Below, in pieces: positions 11,577 through 22,681 of a stretch of 64,000 nt of DNA (position 1 is its first letter; each line of letters opens with the position of its first letter). The DNA is from Scleroderma bovista. Taxonomy: Eukaryota; Basidiomycota; Agaricomycetes; Boletales; Sclerodermataceae. A model generated the notes under the pieces. The model worked only from the letters and a program-made list of their open reading frames with translations. It searched no databases and was not told where the DNA came from. The DNA lies in assembly GCA_037178675.1 (NCBI GenBank), contig JAYMGJ010000457.1:62001-126000 (forward strand). The letters run 5' to 3'. Position numbers and translations under genes: made by a program.

Positions 11577-12906
11577 TCATAAATAATAGCGGAATGTAGA
11601 CATGTCACGTTCATGCAAGCCACTGATGTTGAACCCTCTTAGAATGGCGGCCATCTGCGCCAGAACCCAAAGACCACAATCGTGATCATTGCTTTGAATG
11701 CACTCAGTCTGCATATATCAGTGCTAAGACAATTGACATGAGGTGTGGTAACTTACAAGAACTGGCTGAGCAATCCATGCATCCAGGTCTCTTGTAGGTG
11801 CCATAACCCTCTCCGAGGTGATGCGCAACAAGCGGCTGACGAGTTTTTCAATGTCCTAAGTATACTTCAGCAATTTCACATCCAAAGGAAGGATCTATAC
11901 TACCTGGATGTCCCTCTTCCAAGGTTTACGTCCCGTGAGGCTGTCAAAGAGGAACAATTGCTTGTAAAAGAGGTCAATGGTGCATACCACCCAATGACCA
12001 ATGTGTGACAGTTGATGGATGGGGAGAATTCATATGTCCTTCTCCCAGTATTGAGTCCACGAGGTATTGCGCCATAAATCGTTGTCGGACGCATTGTAGC
12101 GAACACGTGTTAAATCATGGGTGGAAAGGATGGCACATCACTGGGCATTAGCAGAAAGGAAAGTAGAGTAGAGTAGAGCTCCACAACCATTGATACATGT
12201 ATCATTCAGGCATGCATCTGCCGTAGAAAGGATGCCAATATCATCTGGCTCAAACGTTTGCCAGGGAAATCCATCACAAGGAGGGCGAACATGCTGGGTC
12301 ACAGCATGTGGATAGAATGTGTCGGTGGTGACGATATTAATGTCAGAGTCAACCCGAAGGGGCTAGGGAGGTATGATTAGAAGCTTCTAAGTGAATGTCA
12401 TGGACCCTCACTGATGGAATCTGCCAGTCCAAATAAATTCTCATGGACTCCTTCTCATCTTCGTCCTTGTTGACAGAACCTTCCATATTGTTACTTGTGT
12501 TGTTGAGAAAATGGTCTGTCAATGCTATCTGGCCCGAGTCTTCATGTTCAACATCCATTATTGTCTCTGGACCTTCGCCCTCTGAGGCATGGTCATCAGA
12601 ATGCAGTTCACAAATGACAGGGCTCAACCACTGTAGCAAATGTACATCAGAGGATTTGAAGAGGGTTGCTGTGAGCTTGGATGCAGAGCGGGCCTCACTG
12701 GCATAGTGGGCAGCAGAGACAAGGGGGTTTGGCCACCGTTCTTGTAATGTAGATATCTTCTCATGCCGCTGTTTCAAAATGAGGTAATATATGGCATCTA
12801 GAAGTTCATGTCACACATAATGCACCTGCATTGTCCTATACAACACGGACAGACGAAGCTGACAATCAGCCGTGCTACATGACCAGCTGAGATAGGGCCC
12901 AGCCAT
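11577..12906 (-). pseudogene. Ulp1-like cysteine protease gene, decayed
   Basis: Assembled by eye from the ATG at 12906 (MAGPYLSWSC) to TGA at 11577-11579. Three introns with correct phase: 12363-12411 (49 nt), 11856-11903 (48 nt) and 11709-11756 (48 nt). The last exons carry the C48/Ulp1 triad signature: His in GHWVV, Asp in LFDSL, Cys in SNDHDCGLWVL. This family removes SUMO-like modifiers, and Ulp1 domains are known passengers of KDZ/Zisupton-type elements. Three in-frame TGA codons interrupt it: before HELLDAI, before CAILSTHD, and in KDI-stop-ILPIH where Trp is expected. The catalytic residues survive, so inactivation is probably recent point decay. Confidence 0.75.
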
Positions 12907-13515
12907 GGTGCATCCCCATGTCATATGAGTGGGCTAATGGTAAGGTGTTTCACCATGTCATATTGGTGGCTCATGGAAAGGTTGTCACCAAGTAATATTG
13001 GTGGGCTGACACACTAGTACACTAGATCAGGATATGGCCTGTGGCAATAGGACCTAATGCGGCAAGGGCGCTGCAGCATGCGGCCAGAGGACTATATGCT
13101 GCAGATTCAGGCCGAGGATTGCAGGGGGCTTGCCGCAGCATTTCAGCAAAAGGACAGTAGTAAGTGCTGCAATGCAGCTAGCCTGTGGACGGGAGTCAAT
13201 AGAAGGGCCTCTGTACCAGTGTCCCATGCTTTGCATTTGGCCGTGGTATTGGTGTCCTGTGCTTTGCATTGGGCTGTACCTTTGGTGTCCCTTTCTTGTT
13301 GCAGGGCCAGCCAAAGAAACAGCATCCCGTGCTTTCCAATGGGCTGCATGCATGGTGTACCTTTAAGAATACCCAGCCATGGGATTGGTGTCCCATGACT
13401 ATGAGTAGGCCCTGGAGCCAGTTTCATCTATTATGTGCAGGGCACATGGCAACAATAGGTACAATGTCCCATAGCATTAGGTGGGCCCTCAGAAAGGTGT
13501 TATCTACCTATATGT
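12907..13515. repeat. Degenerate minisatellites
   Basis: 12910-13010 holds three loose units built around CACCATGTCATATTGGTGG; a related sequence recurs near 35040-35190. 13195-13420 holds units of about 33 bp built around GGTGTCCCATGCTTTGCAT. Open frames here are by-products of the repeats. Confidence 0.6.
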
Positions 13516-13896
13516 GTAACGGTCTAACTTTTTATCTTATCTAATCTACGATTAGATGACATCTTATCTTATCGTACCGTAGTATCTTATCTAGTGCATC
13601 TTATCTGTAGGACTGTCTAGACTACAGCCTTGTGCTGTACATGCTGTATCCCTTGATGTCATTAGCATAGCCTTACCACAGGATGGCAGCTGTGCTCACT
13701 GCCTCGTACAGCATACAGCCTCATGGATAGCCTCGCACAGGACACGTGTAGTGTAGTATATATACTGCTGCAATCCAGCACCCAGAGGCTCTCTATTCGA
13801 GCTCTCTTTGGGTCTTTTCTCTAAGACGCTTGCATCCTTTCCTCTCAGAGTTCGTTGTGTGGTAGTTCTTTGGGTTTTGCCCTTAGGGTTGTCTCA
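13516..13896 (+). repeat. Solo LTR-A with ATATG duplication
   Basis: TGTAACGG...GTTGTCTCA, homologous to the Gyp1 LTRs. The flanking pentamer ATATG is repeated exactly (13511-13515 and 13897-13901). It retains TATATATAC near 13757 and ATTCGAGCTC about 30 bp downstream, the predicted transcript start of the family. Confidence 0.92.
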
Positions 13897-14169
13897 ATAT
13901 GGGAGGGCCTTGCAGTACACTTCAAAGTGACAGGCTATGAATGCGGTGTCCCAGAGCATTAAGCAAGCCCTCCTTCTGGGGACACCTAGCTAGATGGGAA
14001 GGCCAGCTGATATGCTTCCCCTTCAGTATGATCGGCCATAATGTTTGGCCTCCCAATATACACAGCAGGCCCTTAGAACTATATCCCTTGTATAAATGTA
14101 GGGCCGGGCATCTGGTCTTCTCTAAAGTAGCGGTAAGCCAGGTGTGGCACGACACAATCGGCACTACAT

Positions 14170-14386
14170 GGCATTGGCAGAACACACTGTCGGCAGAACA
14201 ACACTGTCGGCAGAACAAGGCTGTTGGCAGAACAAGGCTGTTGGCAGAACACGTTGTCGGCAGAACAACACTGTCGGCAGAACACACTGTCGGCAGAACA
14301 AGGCTGTCAGCAGAACACGTTGTCGGCAGAACAAGGCTGTCAGCAGAACAAGGCTGTCGGCGGAACATGACTGTCAGCAGAATTGT
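14170..14386. repeat. 17-bp minisatellite (GGCAGAACA type)
   Basis: About 13 units of period 17 built around CTGTCGGCAGAACAAGG. Units differ mainly in the last five bases. The 265-codon open frame across it (13941-14738) is produced by the repeat and is not a gene. Confidence 0.85.
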
Positions 14387-15188
14387 TTTTCGGGCAATGT
14401 TGGATTTGAACCGACGACAGCAGCAGCACAACATGTCATCAGCAATCTACCATCGGCATAATAGAATTGCGGCATTACAAGAACGGCACAACATAAATAC
14501 TGGTAATGGCTGTGCAGCCATCGCACAGGTGCCACAATACCTTGCCGAGAATCACAAACATGCTGGAGTAATAGCCGTGCGGCCATCATGCTTGCATGTG
14601 CAGCAATATGGGAATGACCGTGCCATGTGGCAGTGTCAGCACAGTTGTGGACACCGGCATTTGCCACTGACATACTGGCTGGTGGCAGCCAGGCTGGTGG
14701 CTGTGCGAATAAGTACCACAATGATAACATTAAATTAATGATGGCCGTACCGCAATGACTGACATGCGGCATTGATCCCTTTCTCAAGCTGCGGCTGTGT
14801 TAATACATGCCACATCAATTGTTCCCTGAGAGACACACTCCAAAATAAGGCAAATCATAATGCCGATCCGAGATCCCTTATTATTGTGATGGGACAATGC
14901 ACTGTGACAGCCAATCACAAGCAATAGAAACGCGGCCATCATGCAATATGAAATGCGGCAGTGTGGTTCATTAGCCGAATTGTCAGGACAATGATTGGTC
15001 GGACTTGTGGCTGAATTAATAACCTATATTTGATTTAGTCCACTTTGGTGTGTGACCACAATGCAAACATGTTGTGGTGTGAAATGCTTATATAATACGT
15101 TGAACATCCTCCAGGCCGCACAGCAATCGGACCCAGTTCTTCCTCTCCTCAACCACTGCTTTACCATTTCCACATCCTTACAGTCTAT
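14387..15188. other. No gene recognised
   Basis: Many short words containing GCCGTGCGGC or CGGCAT on both strands, resembling decayed copies of the adjacent minisatellite. No ORF with credible composition. The last ~150 bp may contain the promoter of the gene at 15189. Confidence 0.5.
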
Positions 15189-17140
15189 ATGGCAACTTCA
15201 GAAGGTTCTCAGTTCGTCTCCACCTCATCCGTTCAAGAGGACGTGTCAACGGCTACGTCCCTCACTGCAGAAGAAGTCGTCACCCAGGCCGCTGAAATAA
15301 TTCAAAGCCAGATTGATGGCTTGAGAAGCACATGGGAGAAGGGTGTATGGTCAGAAGCAGTGTCAACTATCTGGGCCCAGGTGGTGCGTGGCAAATTTAT
15401 CTGCAATCAATCAACTCACTGATTAGGATATGATAGCGCCGGGTTGAGAATGTCCTGCAGGAGTTACCTGCAGGATTCATTATACCGACTATCATCGTTG
15501 CTGCCGACCAGTTTATGGAGGCGCCAGAGGTGATCCTGTCGACAGGGAAGTGGCCTCTTAACGCCACGGACCACGATATCTGGGACCATCCCTGGTTCCA
15601 ACTAGGCAAGCCACAGAAGAAGGTGGACAAGGGAAAGAGGAGAGCGGTAGAGCCATTGGGGAACAATGCAGTGGCAGGACCATCGGGGGTAAAGGAGACA
15701 GAGGTGCAAGGCAGTCGTGGCCAAGTAGGTGAGCCCAGCGAAACTGAGGACTCACAAGCAGTGCCAGAAGGAGGCCGTGCCATCGAGGATGATGAGGTGC
15801 CTAGGGGCCGCAGTCGCAGTCGCAAGCCGAGGAAGAGTGCCCAATCTGTCGCAACGATCAACAGCGATGGTGATGATGAAGAAGCCTCATTGCAACCATG
15901 GCCAAAGCGACCAAGGCCAAACGTTCGCGACATGCAGACACCAGACGCAGGCTATGAGTGGGTGGATGACAAGGATCGCTGCATCAAGTGCGTACAGCGA
16001 GATTGACGGTGTGCAGCGAACCCAGGCCGTGCTTGCTGGCAATGTTGCTGCAGCAAGATTGCATGCAGTATGATGACAGCAGTCAGAGCGAGGTCAAGGT
16101 CACGTTCACAAGCACCGAGGAAACCTGCACTGCATCGGCATTCACCATCTGCGCCCTCAACGCTCAACCGAGGAAGGTCACAGCGTGCAAAAAGCCAACG
16201 TCAGACCCTGGCACCAGCAGTGGCCAATCCGCCCAGGAAACCAAGTAAGTTGTTCATTATTCGAACAATTTAATATTATTTCTATTGATATTCCATCCAG
16301 TTTTTGATGGGGTACTGATCAATACTCCAGCATGGCTAGGGAAGACATCGAGGATGGCAAGTCCATCGTCAATGGCCACCGGCAGTGGCACGAATCCTCC
16401 CACAACACCGGGAGACAGTACAAATACGTCGAATATACAAGATCTCGAGGAGGAGGTTGTCCGTTTGAGGGAAAAGCAGGCCGAAACGGAACGAAAGGTG
16501 GACGAAGCAAATGCAAGATTGGCCATCGCGCTCGGAGAAGTCGCCAGCTTACGGCAGGTGGTTGAAGCGATGCGGGAACAGCTGTTCCCAACACCATCCC
16601 ATCTTCAACATCCGGCATCGCAGCAGGCATTCGCACCGACACAGCCGGCATCTGACTCAACATGTCCCGAGGTCTCACAGTGCGCTCACCCCAGTCCGCC
16701 AAGCCCGTTGGCACTAGCGCCTACCACAATGCTGGAAGAAATGGCATCGTCCAACAATCCGTCCTGACATGGCTCGAGCGAGCCGACCGGCACCCATGGT
16801 ATGCAGGTTGCGCTGTGCAACAATGCCTCAAGTCTGGAGGTGGCAACTCCAGGCTTGGTCAATGAAAGGGGTGCCAGCAAGCCAACTGGTGATAGCTATG
16901 ACTGGGCCCCACCAAAAGGTAAGTCTGTCAATTACCAAGCCATGTGCTACTGATCACAAGATTGTGTTGTTGACAGCAATTTGTGATGAAGTGGCCGCAA
17001 CCATAGAGACCGGCAATATTCCGGAAATCGAGGTCAGCCCGCCGGAAGATGGAGATGTTGGGCCGGCATCCGATATGGAGATTGGGAGTTCCGATGCCGA
17101 TGCCGGGCATGATGCCGGTGTGCAAATGGAAACGGACTAA
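15189..17140 (+). pseudogene. Cys-cluster plus coiled-coil protein gene, decayed
   Basis: Multi-exon plus-strand gene starting MATSEGSQF at 15189. Introns inferred in phase: about 15379-15434, 16225-16279 (GTAAGT...CATCCAG) and 16918-16976. The product has an acidic/Ser-rich N-terminal half, an Arg/Ser-rich stretch and a cluster CIKC-x6-C-x7-C-x2-C near 15985-16060, with the cysteine order of fungal Zn2Cys6 DNA-binding domains. A heptad-like coiled coil (LEEEVVRLREKQ...) follows, then an acidic tail ending METD. Two in-frame TGA codons break it (after CVQRD, near 16003; and before HGSSEP, near 16765). Its layout resembles the accessory gene inside Gyp2. Regulatory function is inference only. 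Confidence 0.6.
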
Positions 17141-18240
17141 TTTTCTTTTATCATACCTACGTCTTTTGTACAATTTCCACTTCCTATTCCATGTATACCA
17201 TATACATCACATTGTAAAGTATATTTATGCATGTAGAGTTGTCCTTGTGAATCATTGACACAGCCTGAGAACTCTGTCAGAGACATGCCAGTAATGGTCT
17301 CAACCACAGCCATGAATGCATTGCCAATATGTCGCCGGCACATCCCAAATTTACCTGTGGAGTAACTTTTCAACGTTACTGATATACATGAATACCAAGA
17401 GCAGGCTAGATATGTCCTACAGATGTAACTATAATTGCCATGTATGGCGGCATCAAGTATTGGAAGGAGCAACATACTTTTAATCCACTGGCACAACACA
17501 ATCAGCAGAACATACAAGGGAGAACATACACTCGGCACTGCATCGGCACATACAATTGGCATACAATTGGCACAACCATTGGCGGCATTACATCCATGCC
17601 GCTGCAACAGTGATCAGCACTTGCATAACATTGGCACTTGCAAACCATTCGCACAAGACACTATCGGCACAGCAACATCAGCACAACATACCACTGGCAC
17701 AACATACCATCAGCACAACATACTATCGGCACTACATACTATCGGCACTACATACTATCGGCACTACATACCATCGGCACTACATACTATCGGCACATCA
17801 CACTTGTGACACAGCACACTATTGGCACTATGTACATGATACTATCCCAATCTTTTGCCGGAAAATGCAAGATTTACCTTTGCAGTAATTCTTCGATGTT
17901 ACCGATATACATAAATAGCAAGAGTATCTATAATTGCCGTGGATGGCGGCATTAGGTGTTGATTGAGGTAACATACTGTAATCAGCACAGCATTCCATTG
18001 GAACATGCATACGGTAGACAATCGGTACACACCCCGGCAGCAGGACATACATTTGTAATACCATCAGCACTTGTATAACATCGGCACTTGCCGATACCTT
18101 TGGCACAACACACTATCAGCAAATCTTTCCAGTGGTGAGATAAATGAACTATATATGGAAACCATTATTATATAATCATTCAATTGTGATTTCCATTCCA
18201 TGTCAATTCCATCTTGTCAACTTGCATCTTTGCTACCGCT
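17141..18240. repeat. Intergenic DNA with 17-bp minisatellite
   Basis: Between about 17490 and 17835 a unit of period 17 built around ACATACTATCGGCACTA is repeated, most regular at 17690-17790. Looser copies extend to 18130. A sequence around GGAGTAACTTTTCAACGTTACTGATATACAT near 17360 recurs with changes near 17882 (short extracts shared, not a gene). No credible ORF. Confidence 0.65.
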
Positions 18241-18512
18241 ATGCCACCTAAGTCTGTCAGATTTGATAGCGCAAGTCCGCGGAAATTGAGTGAGTAATTT
18301 CTCTCCTCTGAGCTGATCTGCATGACATCGTTATCAGCCATTCCTGCACTGCCAGTGTGGCACCCGCCTCCATCCATTGTCGATGAACGCCTGCCATCAA
18401 GCATGGACTGGATGCCACCCTCTCCCCCATGCCACAGGATGCGCACAGGTGAAACAAATGTGTCTGTGAGGAACAACGATGCAATGTCTGGGGACAGCAA
18501 CAGACAAGCAAT
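18241..18512 (+). pseudogene. 5' end of a hypothetical gene, cut by Gyp1
   Basis: ATG at 18241 opens MPPKSVRFDSASPRKL, followed by a GT...AG intron (GTGAGTAAT...CGTTATCAG, about 18291-18338) that joins in frame to a Pro/Ser-rich exon (PALPVWHPPPS). The frame runs into the Gyp1 LTR at 18513. No continuation was found beyond 24849, so the gene is truncated. Family unknown. Confidence 0.4.
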
Positions 18513-18884
18513 TGAGATGACCCTAGGCAGAACACCAGGGACCCAACTACACGCTAAGGCTCTGAGAGGAAATAGGACGCGAGTATCTAGAGCAAAGACC
18601 CAAGATGAGCTCGAATGGGGAGCCTCTGGGTGCTGGATTGCACGGTATATATACTACTATACACGAGGGCTACGCGAGGCTATCCATGAGGCTACGTGCA
18701 GGTGGAAGGCTATGTAATGACATCACTGTGGAGCTAAGGCTATGCGTAATGATGTCAAGGGTGGCAGCGTGTACAGCACGAGGTACAGGTCTAGACTAGG
18801 TAGATAAGATAGAGGCTGTACACTAAGATAAGATAAACGCTATCTAATCGCAGATTAGATAAGATAAAAAGTCGGACCGTAACA
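18513..18884 (-). repeat. Gyp1 3' LTR
   Basis: On the element strand it reads TGTTACGGTCCGAC...GGTCATCTCA. Paired with 24479-24849. A small group of clustered differences lies near 18537-18595. Confidence 0.95.
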
Positions 18885-18898
18885 CTACTCCCCCCTCA
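18885..18898 (-). other. Gyp1 polypurine tract
   Basis: On the element strand GAGGGGGGAGTAG directly precedes the 3' LTR. It overlaps the end of pol, whose stop is at 18896-18898. Confidence 0.75.
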
Positions 18899-21800
18899 GG
18901 TGCAGGATTCCAGACTGCAGAACTGAGCGTCGCAAACCGTGAGGTTTTCGGGGATACGACTAAACAGCGAGTCAAAGTCCGCTTGGGCCATACGAAGTTT
19001 CCGAGGAGCAGAGGGGTTTTCTCGGTAAAAGCGCTCGACTACCAGAGGAGAATTCTTCAAATTTGACGAGGGTTCCCATGTTCTCTCATGTTCTTCGTAT
19101 CCTTTCCAGTGTACCAGATACTGGAGCTGTCTTTTATAAATACGAGAGGCTACGATATAGTCCACTTCGTACTCTTCATCGCGTTCTTCGGAGACATGTA
19201 CCGGACCGGGCCGAGACACGGGCTGACCGGGAAGAGGACCTAAATAAGGTTTAACCCGAGAAACATTCACAACCGGGTGAATCCGAAGAGTTTTCGGGAG
19301 CTTAAGCTCAACCGCATTCGGGGTTACACGAGTGACCTCATAGGGACCGATCCACTTCTCCGTAAGCTTCTTAGAAGCACGATTTAGCATACGAAGGTTG
19401 TCCGTAGAAAGCCAAACTTGTTGGCCTACAACATAGTCCGGGGCGGGATTTCTATGCTTATCCGCCTGAAGCTTCATATTACGTTTTGCCTTCTCAGAAG
19501 ACTCAACAACTTTATTAAATATGGCGGCAAAGTCCTTAGCCGCTGGGGCTACTGTGTCGACCGGCTCAACACCCATACGAGGGGAATAACTCCGGGTAAT
19601 TCCAAACGGTGAATCAGTGGTTACCTCCGAAACCGTGTTGTTCCAAACGAACTGGGCAATCTTGATCCATTTGGCCCATTCGTTCTGACGATCGTTGACG
19701 TAGGTTCGGAGATACTGATTAATTTCGCGGTTCAACCGCTCCGTTTGACCATCGGTCTGAGGGTGAAATGCCGTAGACATTTTCCTTTTAACGCCTAAGA
19801 GTCTATACAACTCCCCCAGGAAGTTGCTTGCAAAGACCGATCCGCGGTCTGACACAACGGAAGACGGGAGTCCATGCTGACACCAGACATGATCTCTAAA
19901 TAACTCAGCGGTTGACAAGGCGGTTTCCTCTTTAGTGCAAGGCACAAACACGACCTCCTTGGAGAACCGATCAACCACGACTAATATATAATTGTAACCG
20001 AGGGATTCCGGCATCTCGGTAAAGTCCATAGTGACATCAAGCCACGGGCCGCTAGGGGTAGGGAGAGGGATAAGACTTCCAGAAGTCTTTTGATTCGACA
20101 CCTTGGACTGTTGGCACTTTTGACAGTGCTTTACGTAGGTTTGAATCTGCTCTTTCATCCCTTTCCAAGAATAATGCTTCCTGAGCGCGTTATACGTAGC
20201 TTTTACTCCTTTATGACCAGCAACAGGAGTATCGTGAAAGTTCGTAATGAGCGACTGTCGCTCTTCGTAAGACTGATCAGTGACGTCGATCAGTTTAATA
20301 GATACCGGGTTTAACAGGACCTGGTCCTTGTTATCGTCGGAACTAGATACGTAATGGTCCGATCGCCTGCTAAGCGGATCTGCAACGTGCATCTGGGTTC
20401 CCTTTTTATAGATAAGCGAATAGTTAAACCGCGTCATCCACATCTGCCAGCGCGCTTGGCGCTTAGACAAGTTCTGTGACTTGGTGAAGTACGTTAAATT
20501 ATGATGGTCCGTGTAGATCTCAAAGGCATAAGGAGTGGCCTCGAGATAATGGCGCCAGGCCTCAGTTGCTTTTATGATGGCCAGCATCTCTTTATCGTGA
20601 ATAGGATAATTTCGTTCTGGAGGTGTCATGGAATGTGACATGTACGCTACGGGTCTGAATTCGCCGTCTTCGCACTTCACGGATATCACTCCCCCGACGG
20701 CGAACTCAGACGCATCGGTTTCGAGGCGGAATTCGCGGTCTTGGTCGGGGTACTGAAGTACCGGAGCACGAGTAAAGGCGGCTTTCAAAGCTTCAAACGC
20801 AGCGCGTTCCTTTTCTCCAAAGTTAAATACTGTATCTTTACACGTAAGGTCCGTCATGGGTCTAGCCATGATCACATAATCCTTAATAAAGCGTCTATAG
20901 AAATTGCCGAGACCTAGGAACGCGCGAACCTGCTTTACGTTCGTTGGCTCAGGCCATTTCAAAATAGCATTAACTTTTTCAGGGTCCATTTTGATACCCT
21001 CACGTGACACGATCATACCGAGGAAGTCGACTTCGGTGACTCTGAAGCGACACTTCTCAGGTTTGACAAACAAGTCGTTATCACGTAAACGTTTCAAAAC
21101 TTCCAGCACGATTCTATCATGCTTTTCCTGATCGTCCGTATCCGTAAATATCATAAGGTCATCGATATACACCACGCAGACATCCGACATATCGTGGAAG
21201 ATTTCATTCATCATTTTCTGGAATGTCGCGGGTGAATTACAGAGACCGAAATACATAACTAATGGCTCGAAAGCCCCTTTGTGCGTTACAAACGCAGCTT
21301 TCCACTCATCGCCTTCGCGAATCCTCACATTGTTATAACCCCACCGAAGGTCCATTTTCGTGAAGAGTTTACAACCCTTAAGCTTGTCAACAAGCTGAGA
21401 GATAAGCGGCAGCGGATAGTTATTTTTAATCGTCCAGTCGTTTACATAGCGGTAATCCTGTACCATGCGCTTCTTGCCGTCCTTTTTCGGGATAAAGAAG
21501 ACCGGTGACGTCTGCTGACTAATAGAAGGCCGAATGTATCCTTTAGCGAGTTGATCATCAAGGAACGATTCGACTTCTTTTTGTTCATCAACAGAGAGCG
21601 GGATAAGTCTTCCCTTTTTGGGCGGGAAGTCTTCTTTCAGATCAATTCCATGATCCCAAGGTTTTCTTAGCGGCATGCGCTCTGACGACTTTTTACTAAA
21701 TACATCTAAGAACTCCCAGTACTCTTTAGGGACCTGCTTCTGAGCTTCCTCTAGGGTCGACTCATCGATAGTGACCTTTGATTCATGAGCTTTCAAAGCT

Positions 21801-22681
21801 TGTACCCAAGTTTCCTGAGACTCATTTTCTCGTAATAACTTAGCAAAGCGTGTCTCCAAAAGTGACTTGCACTCTGGAGGACACCTAGTTAAATTAACTT
21901 TGCCTGTTACCCAATCTATATCGGGGTTGTGCTTCTGAAGCCAGGTGTGGCCAAGGATAAGCGGCACTTTTCCAAGGCACGTGACGGCACACCACAGCTT
22001 TTCAGCATGTTTCCCAATACCGACTGTCAACAATACATAATGCGTGATGTCACCCTCCTGATTCCTAGTGCCATCTACGTTAAGCACAGGGACGGGTTTC
22101 ACCAGCTTAGATAACTGAAGTCGTCGATCAAGAGCCCAGCTCTTGTCAACAAAACAACCAGTAGCGCCACTGTCTAGCAGAGCGTCTACTTTAATAGTGT
22201 TAAGCGGTCCGCGGATGCAGACCGGTACCGTCACTTCACGTTCCATTGTGAAGGACCTTCGTAAGTCCATGAGAACTTCCAAGTTGCCGGCGGGACTTTC
22301 CGGTTCCTTAGATGCCAAAGAAGGAGAAGAAATATTTTTATTCGATCGGGAATTAAGCACGCTCGATTTTACTTCCGGCGCCGAGCCCTTTGCAGGGACC
22401 CCCTTAGAAGGTACAGTATAGTCCGAGTCACAGTCCATAGTATCAACAGACAACACAGAGTAGCGAGAAGGAGAAACAGAAACAGGAGAAACTACCGAAG
22501 ACACTTTTTTGTGGGTTTTCGCTATTTTTGTACGTAACAAAGCAATGCGGTATTTAAATATTTCCTGCACTGCAGGAGTAGTAGCGCAAGAAAGTCTATA
22601 GTCCAGAATTCGTACAGCTAAGTCCAATGAAGACTCGAGAGCGAGGATGCCCGTTTTATCCTCACTCTTTAGTCTTTTAAA
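18896..22681 (-). CDS. pol: Gyp1 Pol polyprotein with chromodomain
   Basis: Open frame in the -1 phase relative to gag, entered at the slippery site 22675-22681. Without frameshifting the first in-frame ATG is well inside. Domains in order: aspartic protease (LLDSGATGCF, about residue 150); RT with the catalytic YIDD box; RNase H (ETDASEFAVGG); integrase zinc segment (GHKG...HCQKCQQSK); integrase core with Asp in MDFTE, Asp in SDRGS and Glu in DGQTERLN; GPY/F-like linker (KWIGPYEV); and a chromodomain (YLVHWKGYEEHERTWEP) near residue 1150-1200. Chromodomains of this class are known to target integration to marked chromatin. No internal stop over about 1260 codons, so the protein looks functional. 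The YIDD in place of YLDD is a conservative variant. Confidence 0.95.
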   Translation of the reverse strand, partial: FKRLKSEDKTGILALESSLDLAVRILDYRLSCATTPAVQEIFKYRIALLRTKIAKTHKKVSSVVSPVSVSPSRYSVLSVDTMDCDSDYTVPSKGVPAKGSAPEVKSSVLNSRSNKNISSPSLASKEPESPAGNLEVLMDLRRSFTMEREVTVPVCIRGPLNTIKVDALLDSGATGCFVDKSWALDRRLQLSKLVKPVPVLNVDGTRNQEGDITHYVLLTVGIGKHAEKLWCAVTCLGKVPLILGHTWLQKHNPDIDWVTGKVNLTRCPPECKSLLETRFAKLLRENESQETWVQALKAHESKVTIDESTLEEAQKQVPKEYWEFLDVFSKKSSERMPLRKPWDHGIDLKEDFPPKKGRLIPLSVDEQKEVESFLDDQLAKGYIRPSISQQTSPVFFIPKKDGKKRMVQDYRYVNDWTIKNNYPLPLISQLVDKLKGCKLFTKMDLRWGYNNVRIREGDEWKAAFVTHKGAFEPLVMYFGLCNSPATFQKMMNEIFHDMSDVCVVYIDDLMIFTDTDDQEKHDRIVLEVLKRLRDNDLFVKPEKCRFRVTEVDFLGMIVSREGIKMDPEKVNAILKWPEPTNVKQVRAFLGLGNFYRRFIKDYVIMARPMTDLTCKDTVFNFGEKERAAFEALKAAFTRAPVLQYPDQDREFRLETDASEFAVGGVISVKCEDGEFRPVAYMSHSMTPPERNYPIHDKEMLAIIKATEAWRHYLEATPYAFEIYTDHHNLTYFTKSQNLSKRQARWQMWMTRFNYSLIYKKGTQMHVADPLSRRSDHYVSSSDDNKDQVLLNPVSIKLIDVTDQSYEERQSLITNFHDTPVAGHKGVKATYNALRKHYSWKGMKEQIQTYVKHCQKCQQSKVSNQKTSGSLIPLPTPSGPWLDVTMDFTEMPESLGYNYILVVVDRFSKEVVFVPCTKEETALSTAELFRDHVWCQHGLPSSVVSDRGSVFASNFLGELYRLLGVKRKMSTAFHPQTDGQTERLNREINQYLRTYVNDRQNEWAKWIKIAQFVWNNTVSEVTTDSPFGITRSYSPRMGVEPVDTVAPAAKDFAAIFNKVVESSEKAKRNMKLQADKHRNPAPDYVVGQQVWLSTDNLRMLNRASKKLTEKWIGPYEVTRVTPNAVELKLPKTLRIHPVVNVSRVKPYLGPLPGQPVSRPGPVHVSEERDEEYEVDYIVASRIYKRQLQYLVHWKGYEEHERTWEPSSNLKNSPLVVERFYRENPSAPRKLRMAQADFDSLFSRIPENLTVCDAQFCSLESCT

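Noticed and set aside
14170..14386. CRISPR-like array
   Set aside because: 17-bp period without unique spacers, in a fungal setting with spliceosomal introns.
13941..14738. 265-codon plus-strand open frame
   Set aside because: It spans the 17-bp minisatellite; its product is the repeat translated and has no gene-like composition.
18605..18799. Identical 64-codon frame also at 24570-24764
   Set aside because: Identity is due to the paired Gyp1 LTRs, not to a duplicated gene.
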